From NCBI GenBank assembly GCA_964035575.1, contig OZ037884.1:124001-188000 (forward strand): 64,000 nt of DNA. The letters run 5' to 3'. Source of the stretch: Rhynchopus sp. YZ270_cl-10. Taxonomy: Eukaryota; Euglenozoa; Diplonemea; Diplonemida; Diplonemidae. Below the pieces are notes generated by a model. The model was not told the DNA's origin and ran no database searches. It saw only the letters and a list, made by a program, of their open reading frames with translations. This document shows, piece by piece, positions 33,333 to 46,033 of this stretch. Every line of letters starts with the position of its first letter. Position 1 is the stretch's first letter. The position numbers were made by a program, and so were the translations under genes.

Positions 33333-36300
33333 TCACATCAGAGGTGATATCGGCACGATAGCGTTGCCTGACCGTACTGCTTCTAGCTTGAGGGGATTCT
33401 GAGGCTGTGGGGTTTTTTGACGTCTTGTCCGTTTGCAGTGAGTCTGCAGGGTACTAGTAAGTGCCGCGGACGGAACACGTGAGAACGACACAGCGCATCG
33501 TGCCCCTGCAACCGGGGACGACTCTGCAAGAGCATCGATCACAGTCTGTGAGGTGGAAAGGTGGGAAAAGAGAAATAAAAGAAAAGTTTATAAGATGAAC
33601 CTAAGCCTCTCGTGCTCAGTCACCTTATCATATTCGTTATCGCACAGCATCAGCTGCGCTGGTGGATATAAAAAGGGGTGCGATCGATAGCGTGCAGTTG
33701 ATCTACCTTGAGGTTGATGAACCCTAGTCGTATTTTACTTTTGAAGGATTTCGGAATGACCTTCACTTTTTCATAAATGTCATAGTATGGTCTAAGCCAT
33801 TCAAATGTCATTAGAAATGCTTCTCTTGGGGGGATCAGAAGAAATGATTAAAAACCCAACTTTTCCGCCACCTGATCTTGATATCTCGAAGAAAGGGGAT
33901 TATTTTCGTTGAAAGCAGCCAAAAACAGTGAGATCTCAATTAGCGGTATCACGCGATTGAATGTTGGCTATATTATTTTGGGTTGCTAATAACACAAAGG
34001 GGGGAGAGAAAAAAAATCGATATTTCATACCCGCAACACTTCGTCATCATGCGTCTCCGCGATGACTCTGAGCCGCTCCAACTTCTCCTCCTCTGGTGCT
34101 GCACAGAACGACACTATCGCGTCGTATTGGTCTCTGCTGCGCAGGGTCTCGCTCAATTCGTCTTCCTCCCACATGCCGAGCTTGGTGATGAGCTTCTTTG
34201 AGTCAAGCTCGTATATGCGAAGCAACTTCTTATCACCTGAGATCGCCTGCCAGAGGTCGATCAGACGTACCGTGGCTTCGAGGGAAATGTCAACAGCACG
34301 CTTCTCTCCAAGACAGTCGCAGAAGACGCAGAAGACACCCAGGCGAGATGCATAGTCCGCCATGGCGTCTGCTGCGTCCACGCCGAGGCCGGCAGTAGTG
34401 GAGAAGCGGTTTTTTTGTGTGCCGATGTTGCCGTGGAGGAGGCTGCCGGTGGCCACACCTACACGCATGAAGCGTTCCGTGCGGGAGCATACCTGCGCGG
34501 CAAAGCTCAGCCCCGCGAGGGTGTGCATGCGGCACTTCTTGGACGCATTCCAGAGCACCGTGATGGTGTTCCCAGAGACACCCCCGATGACACCCTCGGT
34601 GTTCGCAGCGGTCTCGCTGACGGCACGCACCATGGCGTTGCTGTTGTCGAAGTGGCTGTTGTCGTTATTATCGTCCGTCTGTTCAGAGAAAAGAGGTAAG
34701 TGAGATAGAGTGTATTGAAGAAAAATATACGCCTTTGCCGGGGTCACTATGTATTTTTTTGTTGTGTCGACAATCACCTGCTAGTGCAGGATCTGTACTC
34801 AATGTCGCCCGAAGGCTATTGAACTTAAAAGATATAGACGGAGGTCGTCCTCAACTCTGGAAAGTCGCTTTTATTTGTTGTTTATGCATTCGAGTGCTGT
34901 AATATACACAAAAGTTGCATCATCAAAGTTTGGGGGATAGGGTGGGTTAAAGGGGTCACGTGAGAAAATAAAGTAGTTGGTTAGAAATTCAGTACATCAT
35001 GTTTCAGTCCTAACTGCATACATTGGTAGTATCAGAGGGGGACATCGTCAGTGCAAGACCCTCTGAGATGTAAAGAGTTTTAACCACTGTTGCTATTATC
35101 AAACAGTCTTTGGCCACTACTTGTCTTTTCAAAAACTAAAACCTAGACCTGTCAACACAAAAATTATGAACGACTTAGCTTCTGTGAGCTCGCAAGGGAG
35201 GTGTCGCTACGCACCTGTCCGAAGACTGCTGCCCTAATTTTTTTTTTTTTGAAAAATTGTTGGAGTACTGTAGTTCGGTTGTGTTGCTATAGTTGTGCAA
35301 ATCTCTTTGAAAAGTTTGAGAAAAAGGCAGATATTTTTTCAATTTTTTTGTGTAGCATACCTGCCTGCACACCGCAATCGTCATAACACTGCGTACTACC
35401 TGCAACCCTGTACGTGGTGCCAGCTGTGCAATACCCTTTGCAGACTGCCCCCCACGCCGTCCCATCTGCTGCTGCAGGTTCGACTCGTTGGAGCTCTTGA
35501 GTGACCGCTCATCATCTGCCGAGAGGTCTGTACCACGACGCTGCGCCGCAGTGTCCTGGCAGTCCGACGACGAGAGCACGAGCCTGTGCCTCATATTCGA
35601 GGGCACCATCAAGAAGAGTTGGTGCCCATTACCCAGACCCTTCAAATCGTGAACACCATGCTCCTGGAAGTACGGCCCGCCCAGCTCCGCCACGTACCCC
35701 TTCAGCACCGCATACACATCGGACGACACACAGGTGGTCCCCGGGAGCGCCTTCCCTTCCAGACGCGACGCCATATTGACTGTGCTCCCACGGTAGTCCA
35801 CCCTCCCTGTTACGGGGTTGGATTCGCTGATGGTGGTACCGTAGTTAAGGCCAATACGAAGGACCATGCCGGCATCTGGGAGGTCGAGCTTTTCAGGCCA
35901 TGTGTGGTTTGCGAATGCAGTGTGGACATCGAGGGCCAGCCTCGCTGCGTTGAGTGTAGCCTGGAAGGAGACCATGAAGGAGTCACCTATAGTTTTGACC
36001 TCATATCCTCTGTGCGTTTCACAGCTTGCCCGGATCAGCTCGTTGTGAGAATCAAGCGCAATGGTCATATCGTCGGGGCTCCGTTTCCACAGCAATGTCG
36101 AAGCTTGGATGTCAGTAAACACAATAGCAACGTTTCCTGTCGGGGGTTCCATGCGTACGGCAAGCGCATGGCCTGAACCACGTGAGGACTCATTGAGCAA
36201 AGCAGAAGGGACATATGCACGGTACTCTTTCAGGCATTCGACCATGAGAACAAAGTCTTTCTGCATTTTGCTTACTTCGTAGAAACGGCTGGGGGAGACG

Positions 36301-37919
36301 CTGGTGTGGGAGAGGTCCATTCTCGCGACCCTGCTCATATGTTGTTGAAGCTGTTTGATTGGCGCCAGAATAACCGTTGCAAGGAATATGCTTGCACCGA
36401 GGATGAGTGCGGCAACACCCACGGTGATCATGATGGTCTGCATCTTTTTGTTGTCAACGCTGTCCTGGACGCGGATGCTCTCTTCATTGATTTCAGCCCG
36501 TGTCCTGCGCATCGTTTCTGTCACATTCCTGAATACTGTCGCCTGCTCCAAGGTCAGAATCATCCACCAATCAATTCCCCAATCCAATCGCCTAATGTTG
36601 TACACCCCCACATAGAGGAGTTGTGTTGTATTGCCAATGACGGCTTCAACTTCGGTGATGCCATTTGCTGCATACTCTTCGTACTTTCCGTGCAGTACAT
36701 TAGCGAGATAGCGGACCGTCGGGTCCGTAGCGTTGACGGCACGAAGAGGGGTGGCGGACATATGACAATCCCCGCCATCGCAAATTTCGATTTCACCCTG
36801 CACCTCCCCCACGCTCGACCCAGTAAGGTACCCTGCTTGGTCATACTTCGATCCATCGTAGCCCATCGCATTGGCCCGGTCCACCGCCCAGGAGGATTTG
36901 ATTACTGTGAAAACAATGGGGTTCGCGATGCCGCTGTCTGAAGAGAAATTGCCCAGCTCTTTCAGAAATGTTTGGATGTTGGCGAGGGAGACGTACGACG
37001 AGCATTCGACCTGGGAGTCTGGCCCCGAGGTGTTTGCGAGATCACGCAGACGCATCGAAATAGGATACTGCAAGGTGTTGCTTACGATGTTGATCTGTGA
37101 GAACTTCATTTCGCCGTATTCGATCAGCCCCAGCCGCGGGATCATCACAGAATCGATTGTTTCTATGGGTTGGAAGAAGGTTGCGTGCTGGGTGACATCT
37201 GTTGTGAGTCTCCCGTTAATTGGCTGGGACGGTCCGAAGGTGGTATGGTTGGTGACAGTTTCGAAGGCAATGGGCTGGTGAGGGTGCCTCGACATTACCA
37301 TTGCAAACCCCATATGTGAATTGCCACCATGATAAAGACCGATCGCAATGATTGGGTTCATGACTTTTGTTAGCGTAGAGAGACGTTGCATGGAGCGGAA
37401 GAGAGACCACATCCTTCCCGATACTGCGTCGAAGAAGGCCTCACCGTCCTTTCGAACAAAGGGTACCTCCTCGTCCAGCATCGTCTGTATCTCGACTGTG
37501 GCGGTGAAGCCCTGTTGAAAGTATAAAAAAATCGCTTTTTCGACTGCGCCGGCACTGTAACTCAGCAAAAACGTTGCAACTTTGTTCAGTGAATCGGCGC
37601 TGGTCGCTTCCAACACTTCGATGCTAGAATCGTATGAAGACCGTGTGTCATCCAAAGATTCGTCAATCAACGTTGAAAGCGAAGCAGTAGGCGTAGACGC
37701 GACCACCACAATGGTGACCAAACAGAGTGATGAGATCGCCATCTGCACCGACAGGGCGCGCGAGGCACAGACGTTGGCAGGGGGTGGTTCCTCCGTCTCT
37801 TCAGGCTGTGGCTGTACACGTGGCTGAGAGGCACGCCTCGGTGGTGCTTGTGCTAAATTCTCCTCATCATAGTTCTCCTCAATATCAGGAACCGGAGGAG
37901 AAAACTGCTGCACCTCCAT
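33333..37919 (-). CDS. Receptor-type adenylate cyclase, three exons (about 1,139 aa)
   Basis: Exons 37919-35361, 34678-34031 and 33545-33333 join in phase 0 at GTATGC...GAACAG and GTATGA...TCACAG. A cytosolic Pro/Glu-rich N-terminus precedes membrane helix 1 (about 56-80), an ectodomain (about 80-495, possibly Cache-like), helix 2 (about 497-519) and a HAMP linker. The class III cyclase domain (about 595-775) keeps both metal Asps (Asp603 in FTDIQ, Asp646 in TIGDSF). Lys642 and Asp708 sit where adenylate cyclases select ATP, and Asn715 and Arg719 (NMASR) are the transition-state pair. A second cyclase fold from about residue 840 lacks the metal Asp (GNTITV) and is probably regulatory or a dimer partner. 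Product: cAMP at the inner membrane face, controlled by an outside ligand. The start is the first ATG and gives a sensible topology. Confidence 0.88.
33546..34030 (-). other. Intron 2 of the cyclase gene
   Basis: It begins GTATGA and ends in a pyrimidine tract with CACCTCACAG. An A hairpin module (33586-33627, antisense to the gene) lies about 40 nt before the acceptor, separated from it only by pyrimidines. No coding potential. Confidence 0.8.
33586..33627 (+). repeat. Hairpin module A inside an intron, near the 3' splice site
   Basis: AGTTTATAAGATGAACCTAA then GCCTCTCGTGCTCAGTCACC, close to consensus. The outer stem AAGATGA/TCACCTT has one A-C mismatch; the inner stem is CTAAGC/GCTCAG. Confidence 0.8.
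34679..35360 (-). other. Intron 1 of the cyclase gene
   Basis: The donor CAG/GTATGC and acceptor CTCTGAACAG are separated by 682 nt. It contains a Q module (34760-34860) and a G module (35251-35305), both antisense to the gene. Reading through the donor gives a Lys/Asn-rich tail unlike the protein. Confidence 0.85.
34760..34860 (+). repeat. Module Q, near-complete
   Basis: TTGTGTCGACAATCACCTGC, then GTCGCCCGAAGGCTATTGA, then GACGGAGGTCGTCCTCAACT. Related copies: 46364-46467, 32168-32260, 57285-57398, 49519-49590. At about 100 bp it is the longest module, with several potential helices. Confidence 0.65.
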
Positions 37920-38320
37920 TTTGCGGGTTTGCGTTGTTAAGATTTTAAAAAAAGGAAAAATAAAAGAAAAGAAAAAACGCCTTAGGGACAGGGGAGGAGG
38001 GAAAGGGAAAGGGAAAGGGTTCTAAAAAGAAACCAAATTGACACTCAAAAAAAGGGCGATCGGCTTTTTTCAGAATTTGAAGAAAAATGGCAATAATAGT
38101 GTAGTGGGTGGTGGGGTGGGGAGAAAGGGGATCTGTAGATAAGGGTAAGAGGTGTGAGGGGGAGAAGGTCATTTGAAATAGGCTCCAGAAACGAAAGACG
38201 GGGCAGTTTTCTTCATAGAGAGTCGCATTAAAGTGCGAGAAGTGCAAGAGGGATGTGAGATGAGTGCGATCTTCGGCCTGGCCCAAAAATCAGTCTGTCT
38301 CAGACTGACTACAAACCATG

Positions 38321-38400
38321 GTTAACGTAATACCGTTGAAATGCTAAAACAATGCCCTACCGTAAAGGGGGTTCGCGAGTTCCAACATCATTACGTTAAC
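38321..38400. mobile_element. GTTAACGTAA inverted-repeat element (80 bp)
   Basis: GTTAACGTAA at the left and TTACGTTAAC at the right are exact complements. A family H MITE has landed exactly at its right edge, duplicating TTAAC, so this element is the older of the two. Confidence 0.65.
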
Positions 38401-38472
38401 TGGTGTGGCTGACGACCCCAAAATAGCACAAAAAATAGCACTTTATCGCATCCCCCCTTTTCAGCCACACCA
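38401..38472 (+). mobile_element. Family H MITE, copy 4 (72 bp)
   Basis: TGGTGTGGCTGACGACCCC to TTCAGCCACACCA, with TTAAC on both sides (38396-38400, 38473-38477). Confidence 0.85.
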
Positions 38473-38528
38473 TTAACTGTACTTCGAATGAGTGCAAAAT
38501 ATTGTTGGGGGAAAAAAGGTAGGGTAGG

Positions 38529-38684
38529 GGGTGTGATCACCCAAACGGATTCTCCGTGGTTCCCCCGTGGTTCTCCCGAAGGTGCTCCGCAAATCTTAGT
38601 ATAGCCCGAAACAGTTCTCCGTGGTTCCCTCGTGGTTCTTCCGTGGATTGTCCGTGGGTTGTCCGTACCCCCTGAATCACACCA
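38529..38684 (+). mobile_element. Family J MITE, full-length copy (156 bp)
   Basis: (G)GGTGTGATCACCCAAACGG to CCTGAATCACACCA, flanked by GTAGG. The interior repeats CCGTGGTT(C/T)... units on either side of GAAGGTGCTCCGCAAATCTT. Same length as the copy at 60863-61018. Confidence 0.8.
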
Positions 38685-41464
38685 GTAGGGGGTTTGAAAA
38701 TGTTTTTTGTATGTTTTGAAAGTGCTTTGTGCTCTGTTTAATTTTGCTTGATAGTTTTGTAGACGTGGAGTTGGAGAGGAAGGGCGCATTACTTTGTATG
38801 AGATTACGACTTATCAAGAAAAAAAGGTAGGGTAGGAGGTATTGGGCGGGGGGTTCTTTTGTTAAGTCCGATTTGGGTTATGTTGTCGGGGGTGGTGGGG
38901 GGGGGGAGGAGAGAGGAAGGCAGTTCTTTTTATCTCTGTCTCTGTAGTTCCGTTGGGGGAGAGAGCGAGAAAAAAAAAGGAGGGGGGGTTTGTTGTGAAG
39001 AAAGAAAAATTGCTGGAAAATAAGTGTCGGTCTGAACGGTATTGGACAGCCTTCACTCATCGTTTTCAGCGTTCAATAAAAAGGAGGGAAAAATATAAAA
39101 AAAAAAACATTTTTTTTTTGAATCTCGTGAAGAGTCTCTCTGCCCAATATACTGCAAAAAAAAATTTCCCAAAAAAATTGTACCAAAGACCATTATAAAT
39201 GGCTTTAGCACAAAATGATTGGAGTATTAAATTGCTCATATTCTGTAAGAGAGAATGGGGACATCATTGGACCTGCGACAGTGTACTTTTAGTTTTTGAT
39301 TGGGGGCACCATGGGTGGACCCCCCCCAACCATGCAGTCCTACAATCCATTTCATGGTTGACATCTGGAAAAATATATCGGATCTTTTGCTCAAATCCAG
39401 GAACTACTCAAAGAAACAAGCAACGCTTCTTTTTTTCAATCCGTTTTTTTTTTTGTTTGCCCGCAGCGCTGCATCCAATATTTTTTGAATTGACAACAAG
39501 TTGTTTTATCAAAAAAAAAAAGGTAGAAAATAATATAAGAATGACCCTAAGCCTCTCTGTGCTCAGTCACCTTATAAAGGAAAGCTACAATACCCCAGGC
39601 AGAGTGACAACAAAGCCCCCCCTTCACTCTCGGAGGAGAGGGGTGTATATCACTTTTTTCAAGTGTCGAAATACATTTTTTTGTATTTCTTGGGTTCACT
39701 GAAATGAGCCGTTTTTTTGGATAAATATATCAAAAAATATAAGAAAGAATAGATAAAGTTGTAAAATATGACAGAACGGATGGGATGGTGTTATTCTACT
39801 CCAGTAAAAAAAATAAGTAAAAATAGAGGCTAAAGAAAGAAAGAAGGAAAGCGAAGATTGTAAAGTGCCAACACACCTCGCCGTCCAACCGGCGCAAAGC
39901 AGGCACTGTAAGAAAAGTATAGTTAGGGACACCTAAGCCTTTCGTGTGTTTAGCTTACCTACAGAATGAAACAAGGGTGGACCAAAAAAAAAAAAAAAAA
40001 AAGTTGACTTGAAATACAAAGGCCTTTCGTGACAGTGTACCTAATTTATTTTTTTTTGAAAGATGAACTGTTCCAATCCATAAGTCCAACATTCCTAGAA
40101 AAAAAAAACTATGTGGTGCTCCTGACGACCCCATTTTGCGCGCTTGTAAAATAGAGGGGAAAAAAACATGATACCCTGCAAAGAAAGTTTGTCTCGCGCA
40201 CTGAAAGAGGGAGGGAGGAGAGAGGGGTGGAAACAGCGCTGTGGAAGATGGGTGCAGAGGAAAGGGGAGAGTTACATAAGGACACAAGACTGTGGCCAGG
40301 GGGAGATGTGTATGTGTGGAGAGCATATTGGGAATAGGTTGCTATTTGCTATTCCCCCGATGCGATAGCTCCGCACCACCTGACCACAGTGTACACACTC
40401 AAGAAAAAAAGATCGGGGGGGGGATTTTTTTTTTTGTGCGCTCAAAGCCAGGAAACAAAAAGATATTTCAAAGGGGAAAAAGTGGAAAAAAATTGTGTTT
40501 AACTGCGGTAAGTTGTGGTTAAATGAATACCCAAAGAAACAAGCAAAGCTTCTTGTCCTTTTTCAATCCGGCTTTTTGTTTGCCCCGCAAGCGCTGCCTC
40601 CAATCTTTTTTTTTAGAATTGACAACAAGCTGTTTTATCAAAGAAAAAGCAGAAAAACTAGGGGGTTCTTGTGTTTCGTCTGCTTTAGATTTTTAAAAAG
40701 GGATTTTGTTGTTAAAAATCGACGGAAAAAATGTAACACGGGTTGACTAAAACTGTGGGAGATAAAAGGCTTTAAGAAGGGAGGATGGTGGGGCTTGAAA
40801 GATGAACAGGCCTAACAGTACAGTAGGCTGATTGACGCTGACCTTGGTCGGTGGTGGTCCATGGTGGTCGATTAGTGATCGGGGTAAAAAAGTGAAAAAA
40901 ATGGCTCACGTCAATCAGCCTATACAGTACCCATAGCTAATAGCACGTTGCCACTACATGAAGCGAGTATTGCAATCAACATTGGGTTTGGGCATGTATG
41001 CAAAAAAGGAAGAAATAAAGTAAGCATGACTACTGTATTACGCACAAAACCAAAGACACTCATCTCAACAGACATGATCCTGATTAAAAAAAAAACAAAA
41101 AAAAAATATGTGGGAGAGAGAGAGGGGGTCTTTTGCCCAAGATGAATACAACACAGGAAACTCGCCTCAGGGTGATTGATTGGGTCTGAGAAATCAGAGT
41201 CCGACAGACAGACCAGAAAACCACATCAGAAGATCGTTTCGTGAAACATGTACATGAAAAAGCACTCGTGGGTGTGTTTTCCAGGAAAATACACCCTTTT
41301 TTTTCTTTTGGGCAAAAAAAAGGGCAAAAAAGGGGTTTAAAAAAAGACGAATATTTGCTAAAGGTTGACTGTTGCTCCCCGACACAGCAACGAATATAAA
41401 ACATATACACACCTCAAAATACACGAACCAATGTTAACACGGCTTTTTCGCTGTCACTTTGGGG

Positions 41465-42094
41465 CAGGGTATTAGGGTGGTTAAAAAAACTGGTTTTGAA
41501 AACCAGTTTTTCCAAAAACTGGTTTTCAAAAAAAAAAAAAAAAACAGAGAAATCTGGAGGGGAAAAAAAAACCGACACTTTTCACCAGGCCTTTCTGTAA
41601 ATGTCGTCCCCAGATTAGGGCGGACTCGATTTTTTTCCCCGCATTTTTTCCCCGCCTGGTAGAACCGTGGTTGAACCACGGGAGTGCCTTTGAGAAATGG
41701 ATGTTCCTTGAATTTTTTTTGCCTGCGGCGCCATTTTTCATTTTTTGCTCCGCAAAAAAGGGTTCGTTGAGTGGCTCTGTGGTGTAAAAAGCTAGATTTT
41801 TACACCGTACCCTCAAAAATTTTCGCCTGCGGCGCCATTTTATACAGTCCCTATGTTCCACCCTGGGTCAGCAGCGCCGAAAAATATTTTGAGCAAAAAA
41901 CAAGCTGACCTCCCCAACTTGAAATCTGGATTCCTGGATAAGACACTGACCCCACCCCCGAAAACCCCGAAAAAGGTGACCGTGTCCGTCAACGGTGGAG
42001 GTTTTCGCCGGAAACACTAGTTTTCGCCACCCAGGAGAGAAAACCAGAAAAACCAGTTTTTTCCTGAATTTTGGATTTTCACCCTAATACCCTG
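41465..42094. mobile_element. Non-autonomous hAT-like element (630 bp)
   Basis: The terminal repeats CAGGGTATTAGGGTG and CACCCTAATACCCTG are exact complements. The 8-bp duplication CTTTGGGG lies at 41457-41464 and 42095-42102. Inside are AAAACTGGTTTT-type inverted repeats beside both ends and two GCCTGCGGCGCCATTTT motifs. There is no transposase. CAGGG ends and an 8-bp duplication are hAT hallmarks, but the ends differ from the element at 1586-4967. Confidence 0.85.
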
Positions 42095-42655
42095 CTTTGG
42101 GGAGGGAGAGAAAAAAAAAAGAATGATGAGAAAGGGAGACATCAACGAGAAGAAAAGAGAAACGTACAGTGAGCCGCGCATCCAACTGTGTGTGTGTCTA
42201 TTTAAGGGTGGACCCAATATCTACGCTTACTTAAGTCACCCATAAAACACACTCGTAACATTGCGACTCACTGTACAGAGCTGTGTGTACTGAACTACCA
42301 ATCGTTGACAGAGCAGAGGGCGTTTGGCTGCAAAAGGTGATGTGTCTTGCATTTTTCCCCCCTCCCCCAAAAAACTTTTAACAAAAAAAAACCCCCCCAG
42401 GAAAACCCCTCATAGGGTGCACACTTCGTTAAGCCACCCACGCTAAACTACCTTCAAATAAGAAGCTTGGAATGATATGTGAAGCTTCGAAAAAGAAAAG
42501 AAGACACCACTCGCTTTGAGTAAAGCAGGGAATCATTTTTTTCCATTTTTTTTTTTTTTGGAGAGACAAAATATCAGTTGAAGCATTTTAACTGCACACG
42601 CCTACTCGGAATACGAGGTGACATGCAAAGTATTTTCGAACAATAAAGCTGAAGT

Positions 42656-42905
42656 TGGTGCTATACGGGGGGCGGGGTTTCACAACTGTTTCACACCCAC
42701 ATACGTCAAGCAAGGCTGTGAAACGTTGTGAATATGATTGAATTTTTTTGTGAAATAGGGTTTCACAAAAATCTCAATCCTATTCACAACGTTTCACGAT
42801 GTTTCACAACTTTGCACAACTGTGTACAAAATTTTCACAGCTTTGTTTGACTTCTGTGGCTGTAAAAAGCTGTGAAAAGTTGTGAAACCCCCCCGTATAG
42901 CACCA
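42656..42905. mobile_element. TGGTGCTATACGGGG inverted-repeat element (250 bp)
   Basis: TGGTGCTATACGGGG at the left pairs with CCCCGTATAGCACCA at the right, and the pairing continues into GGGTTTCACAAC. The 5-bp duplication GAAGT lies at 42651-42655 and 42906-42910. The whole element can fold through GTTTCACAAC / GTTGTGAAAC repeats. Confidence 0.88.
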
Positions 42906-45900
42906 GAAGTTACATTAAGCAAAGACAGACACGTGCGTGGATGAGCACGTCCTTCTAGAGGAAAGCACGCAATGTGTATGAAGAAACAAAAGAAAAGTTT
43001 ATGAAAAAGTTGTAATGTACCTCTGCCTATACACACATCGAGAAAGCGCACTTTTTTATTCAAAAAAAACAAAAAAGCAAAATGATTATGACGACCCTAA
43101 GCCTGAGAGTGCCTAGCTTTTGTAAAAATAAAAGTTGGAAGAAGAAAAAAAAACACTACCAAATATGTGGAGAGGGTGGAGAAGGTTATCTGATGTCCTT
43201 TATTTATTTTTCGTTCTGCAAAATGTGAAAGCGAATTCACTAAAACCCACAAACCTAAAATCTAAAAAAAAAACTTTGAAAAAGAAAGAAAAAATACGCA
43301 ATTCCTCGAAAGTGAAAGCGTACCACCCTCTCAGGGTACGGGAGGTCTCCATCGTACGACCCTTCTTGAAATATCCAAGAGAAAAGAGTCTCCAATGGAT
43401 AACTATTAGCCGCACGGCAGTGACCACAGGAAAAAAAACAAAAAGCGATTGCTAAATGCTAACTTCAATCAACAATCAAACTCAGCAAAGGAGGCAAAGT
43501 ACAAAAGGAAATCTTTGAGTTATTCTGTGTCACTTATTTCGTTCCCCTTTTTTTCTACAGAGACAGGTGTACAAGAAGCGGGGGGAAATGATTTTTCTTC
43601 TTCTCGGTCCTTTGAGCAATTGGAGCGTGGAGCGGTCCCGTTTACGTTGGGTACCTATGAATCGCTTCAGTACCCACCAGGGGGAGCTTAGGGTCTGTAC
43701 TCAATGGTGGGGGGGTTTTTTTTTAGAAGGCATAGCGATGTATCACCTGCCTATTTATCCTTGACAATTGCTGGAATATAAAAAGGTATTTCAACATACA
43801 CGACGTTGAAGTAAATTACTTTACTTGTGGTTTTACATGTCATTATTTTTTACTTGTGTTTAAGCCCTCCCTCTGTACCCGCAGGGTGGAAGGGAGGACT
43901 ACTTTGCCAATGAAAACTTGATAAGATGAATGCCTCGGTGGGACACACATCTTTTGGAAGAAAAAGACTGTCATGTTCAAAAATAAAATGCAAAAATTAG
44001 ATGGTATACTTCCACATCAATGAGATAGTACAAAGGACGTTCCATACAGATACGTACCAATCTATTTATTTTGCAAAAATGTCAAAAAAAAAAGAAAAAA
44101 TGAGAAAAAAACAAAAAACAAAAAACAAAAACCTTCACTCTCTTTGCAGGAGTGCGACAACAGCAGCAAAGTGGCAACCCCTTTTTACGACACACATTTA
44201 CGCTATCACTAACGCAACACACGCTATTTTGGCTTTTTTTTTTGAATTGCCTCTCCACAGGTTGTGCCAAGGGGGTTGTACCAAGCCGGCAATGATGTCC
44301 CAAATAAAAGAAAAGTCTGTACACACGGTACTCAGATGAACCTGCGCAACGTGGCCTTAGCCACCCAAGAAAAAAGTGAAGTTGATAGTGCAAAACGCCT
44401 CTGGGACGCAGGGCACTGTCACACCGCAGCAAATACACAAAAAAAACGGTGGCTATTGATGCAGGCACACACCTCTGACTGACCCCAAAATACCAACCCC
44501 CCACTAACAGTCTAAGGGGGAGAAAAGAAAACTTGAATGTGCTTCTCGTGCACTCACATCATTTTAAAAAAGAGAAGTGCAAAGCGCGCCTTTACGGGAC
44601 ATCTAAAAGCAAAAAAAAAATGGTGTCAGTCTTTTGGGACCAGATACTCCGTGCGGAGACAGAACAGAGGTTGGATACTAATGGGTGGAGAAGAAAAATA
44701 AGTTTTTTTTTCAACATATGCAACCAATGAATTGATAGCAAAAGAAGAAAAAAAATTTGGAGATGATAAAACCTAAGCCTCTCATTTTGCTCAGTCACCT
44801 TGATCACTTGAAATAGGGCTTCACGTTCAAAGCCCTCTCGTGACAGTGTACCTCCACGGGAAAAAAATAAAGTGAGAGAGAACGTGACGCACACCAAAGA
44901 AAAAAAAAAAACTGTATGGCGATATGCACGTGTGTATGTATAGTTTGTGTGGTAATTGAAATGTGTTTCGTTCGTTACAAGGCAACGGTAATCTTTTTGT
45001 CCCGATACCTTTGTTGGGAGGGGAGGGATTTTTTACTGCAAGAAAAAAAAAATGAAGAACGGTAGAACATAAAAGAAAAGTTAGTAAGATGGATGCACAT
45101 AAAAGCCTCTCTCTGTATGTGTGTTGATTAGTCACCTTTATCACAAAATCGTTATCGCAAATAAAAGAGACATCCTGGAAAAAGGGGAAATTTGCCTCTC
45201 ACAGCTACAAAAAACACATGGTGTGGAGAAATCCTTTTAAGATGGAGTTATCTAAAAGAGGGGCAAACTTCTGAAAGCAGAACACACCTTGATGAGGCGG
45301 GTATCTTCTCTAAGCAGCCAATAGAAAATAATACAATTTTTTTTTTTTGTTTGAGTGTAGACTACTATTTCACTAGATAGAAGCCACGGTATCTTTTTTT
45401 CTTCACAGGAATCCTGAAAAGAGAGCAAATAGGAGTAGTTGTGTTGCAGTGCTCCTTTCTCTTTGCTCTCATAGTATCCTCTCTAAACAGCCCTAATAGA
45501 AAAGAAAAGTTGAAAGTGCAAAACGCCTCACCGTTCATCGGCGGACGCGGGGCACTTAGAAAAATAATACAAAAAAAGAAGAAGAAAAAAACTTGTAAGA
45601 TGAATATGCATCTCTGTGCACACACAACAGAAAAGTCGAAAACGTGCAAAAAATAACATCACACCAGATTCCTGTGGATGCAGGCACAAAAAAGAAAGAA
45701 AAAGATGTAAAAAACTTTGATAGAGGAAGTTGTGTATATGAGTGCCTCGTTTGTGCACAGATATCCAACAATGAGAGAGAGGCAAAGTAACGTAACGTAT
45801 GGGGAAAGGTCGCGGGAGCCCAGCTTTGTAAGAAAAGGTAACATGACGCGAAGGGGGGTGTGGCGGTGGAAGAAAAGGGGTGGGAAATCGAAGCAAAGGG

Positions 45901-46033
45901 TTTGTAAGATGAACCTAAGCCAGGAGATGCTCACCTTTTCAAAAAGGGAGGGGGTTTTTTTTTTTTTGAAACCTTGGCTGTACACTACTACAGCGAGTTT
46001 CATTTTGGTGTGCAAAAGAAGAAGAAAAAAAAA

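Noticed and set aside
33586-33627. Module A as a C/D box snoRNA
   Set aside because: AAGATGA resembles a C box but no CUGA D box stands at the other end, and the hairpin would hide the guide regions.
35175-35360. C-terminal 62 residues of the uninterrupted cyclase frame
   Set aside because: They begin at a CAG/GTATGC donor, are Lys/Asn-rich and translate a G module; the spliced phase-0 join restores the second cyclase domain.
43321-43435. Possible 5.8S or LSU domain III fragment (CCCTTCTTGAAATATCCAAG; AATGGATAACT)
   Set aside because: Only short, gapped matches to conserved rRNA sequence; not strong enough to annotate.
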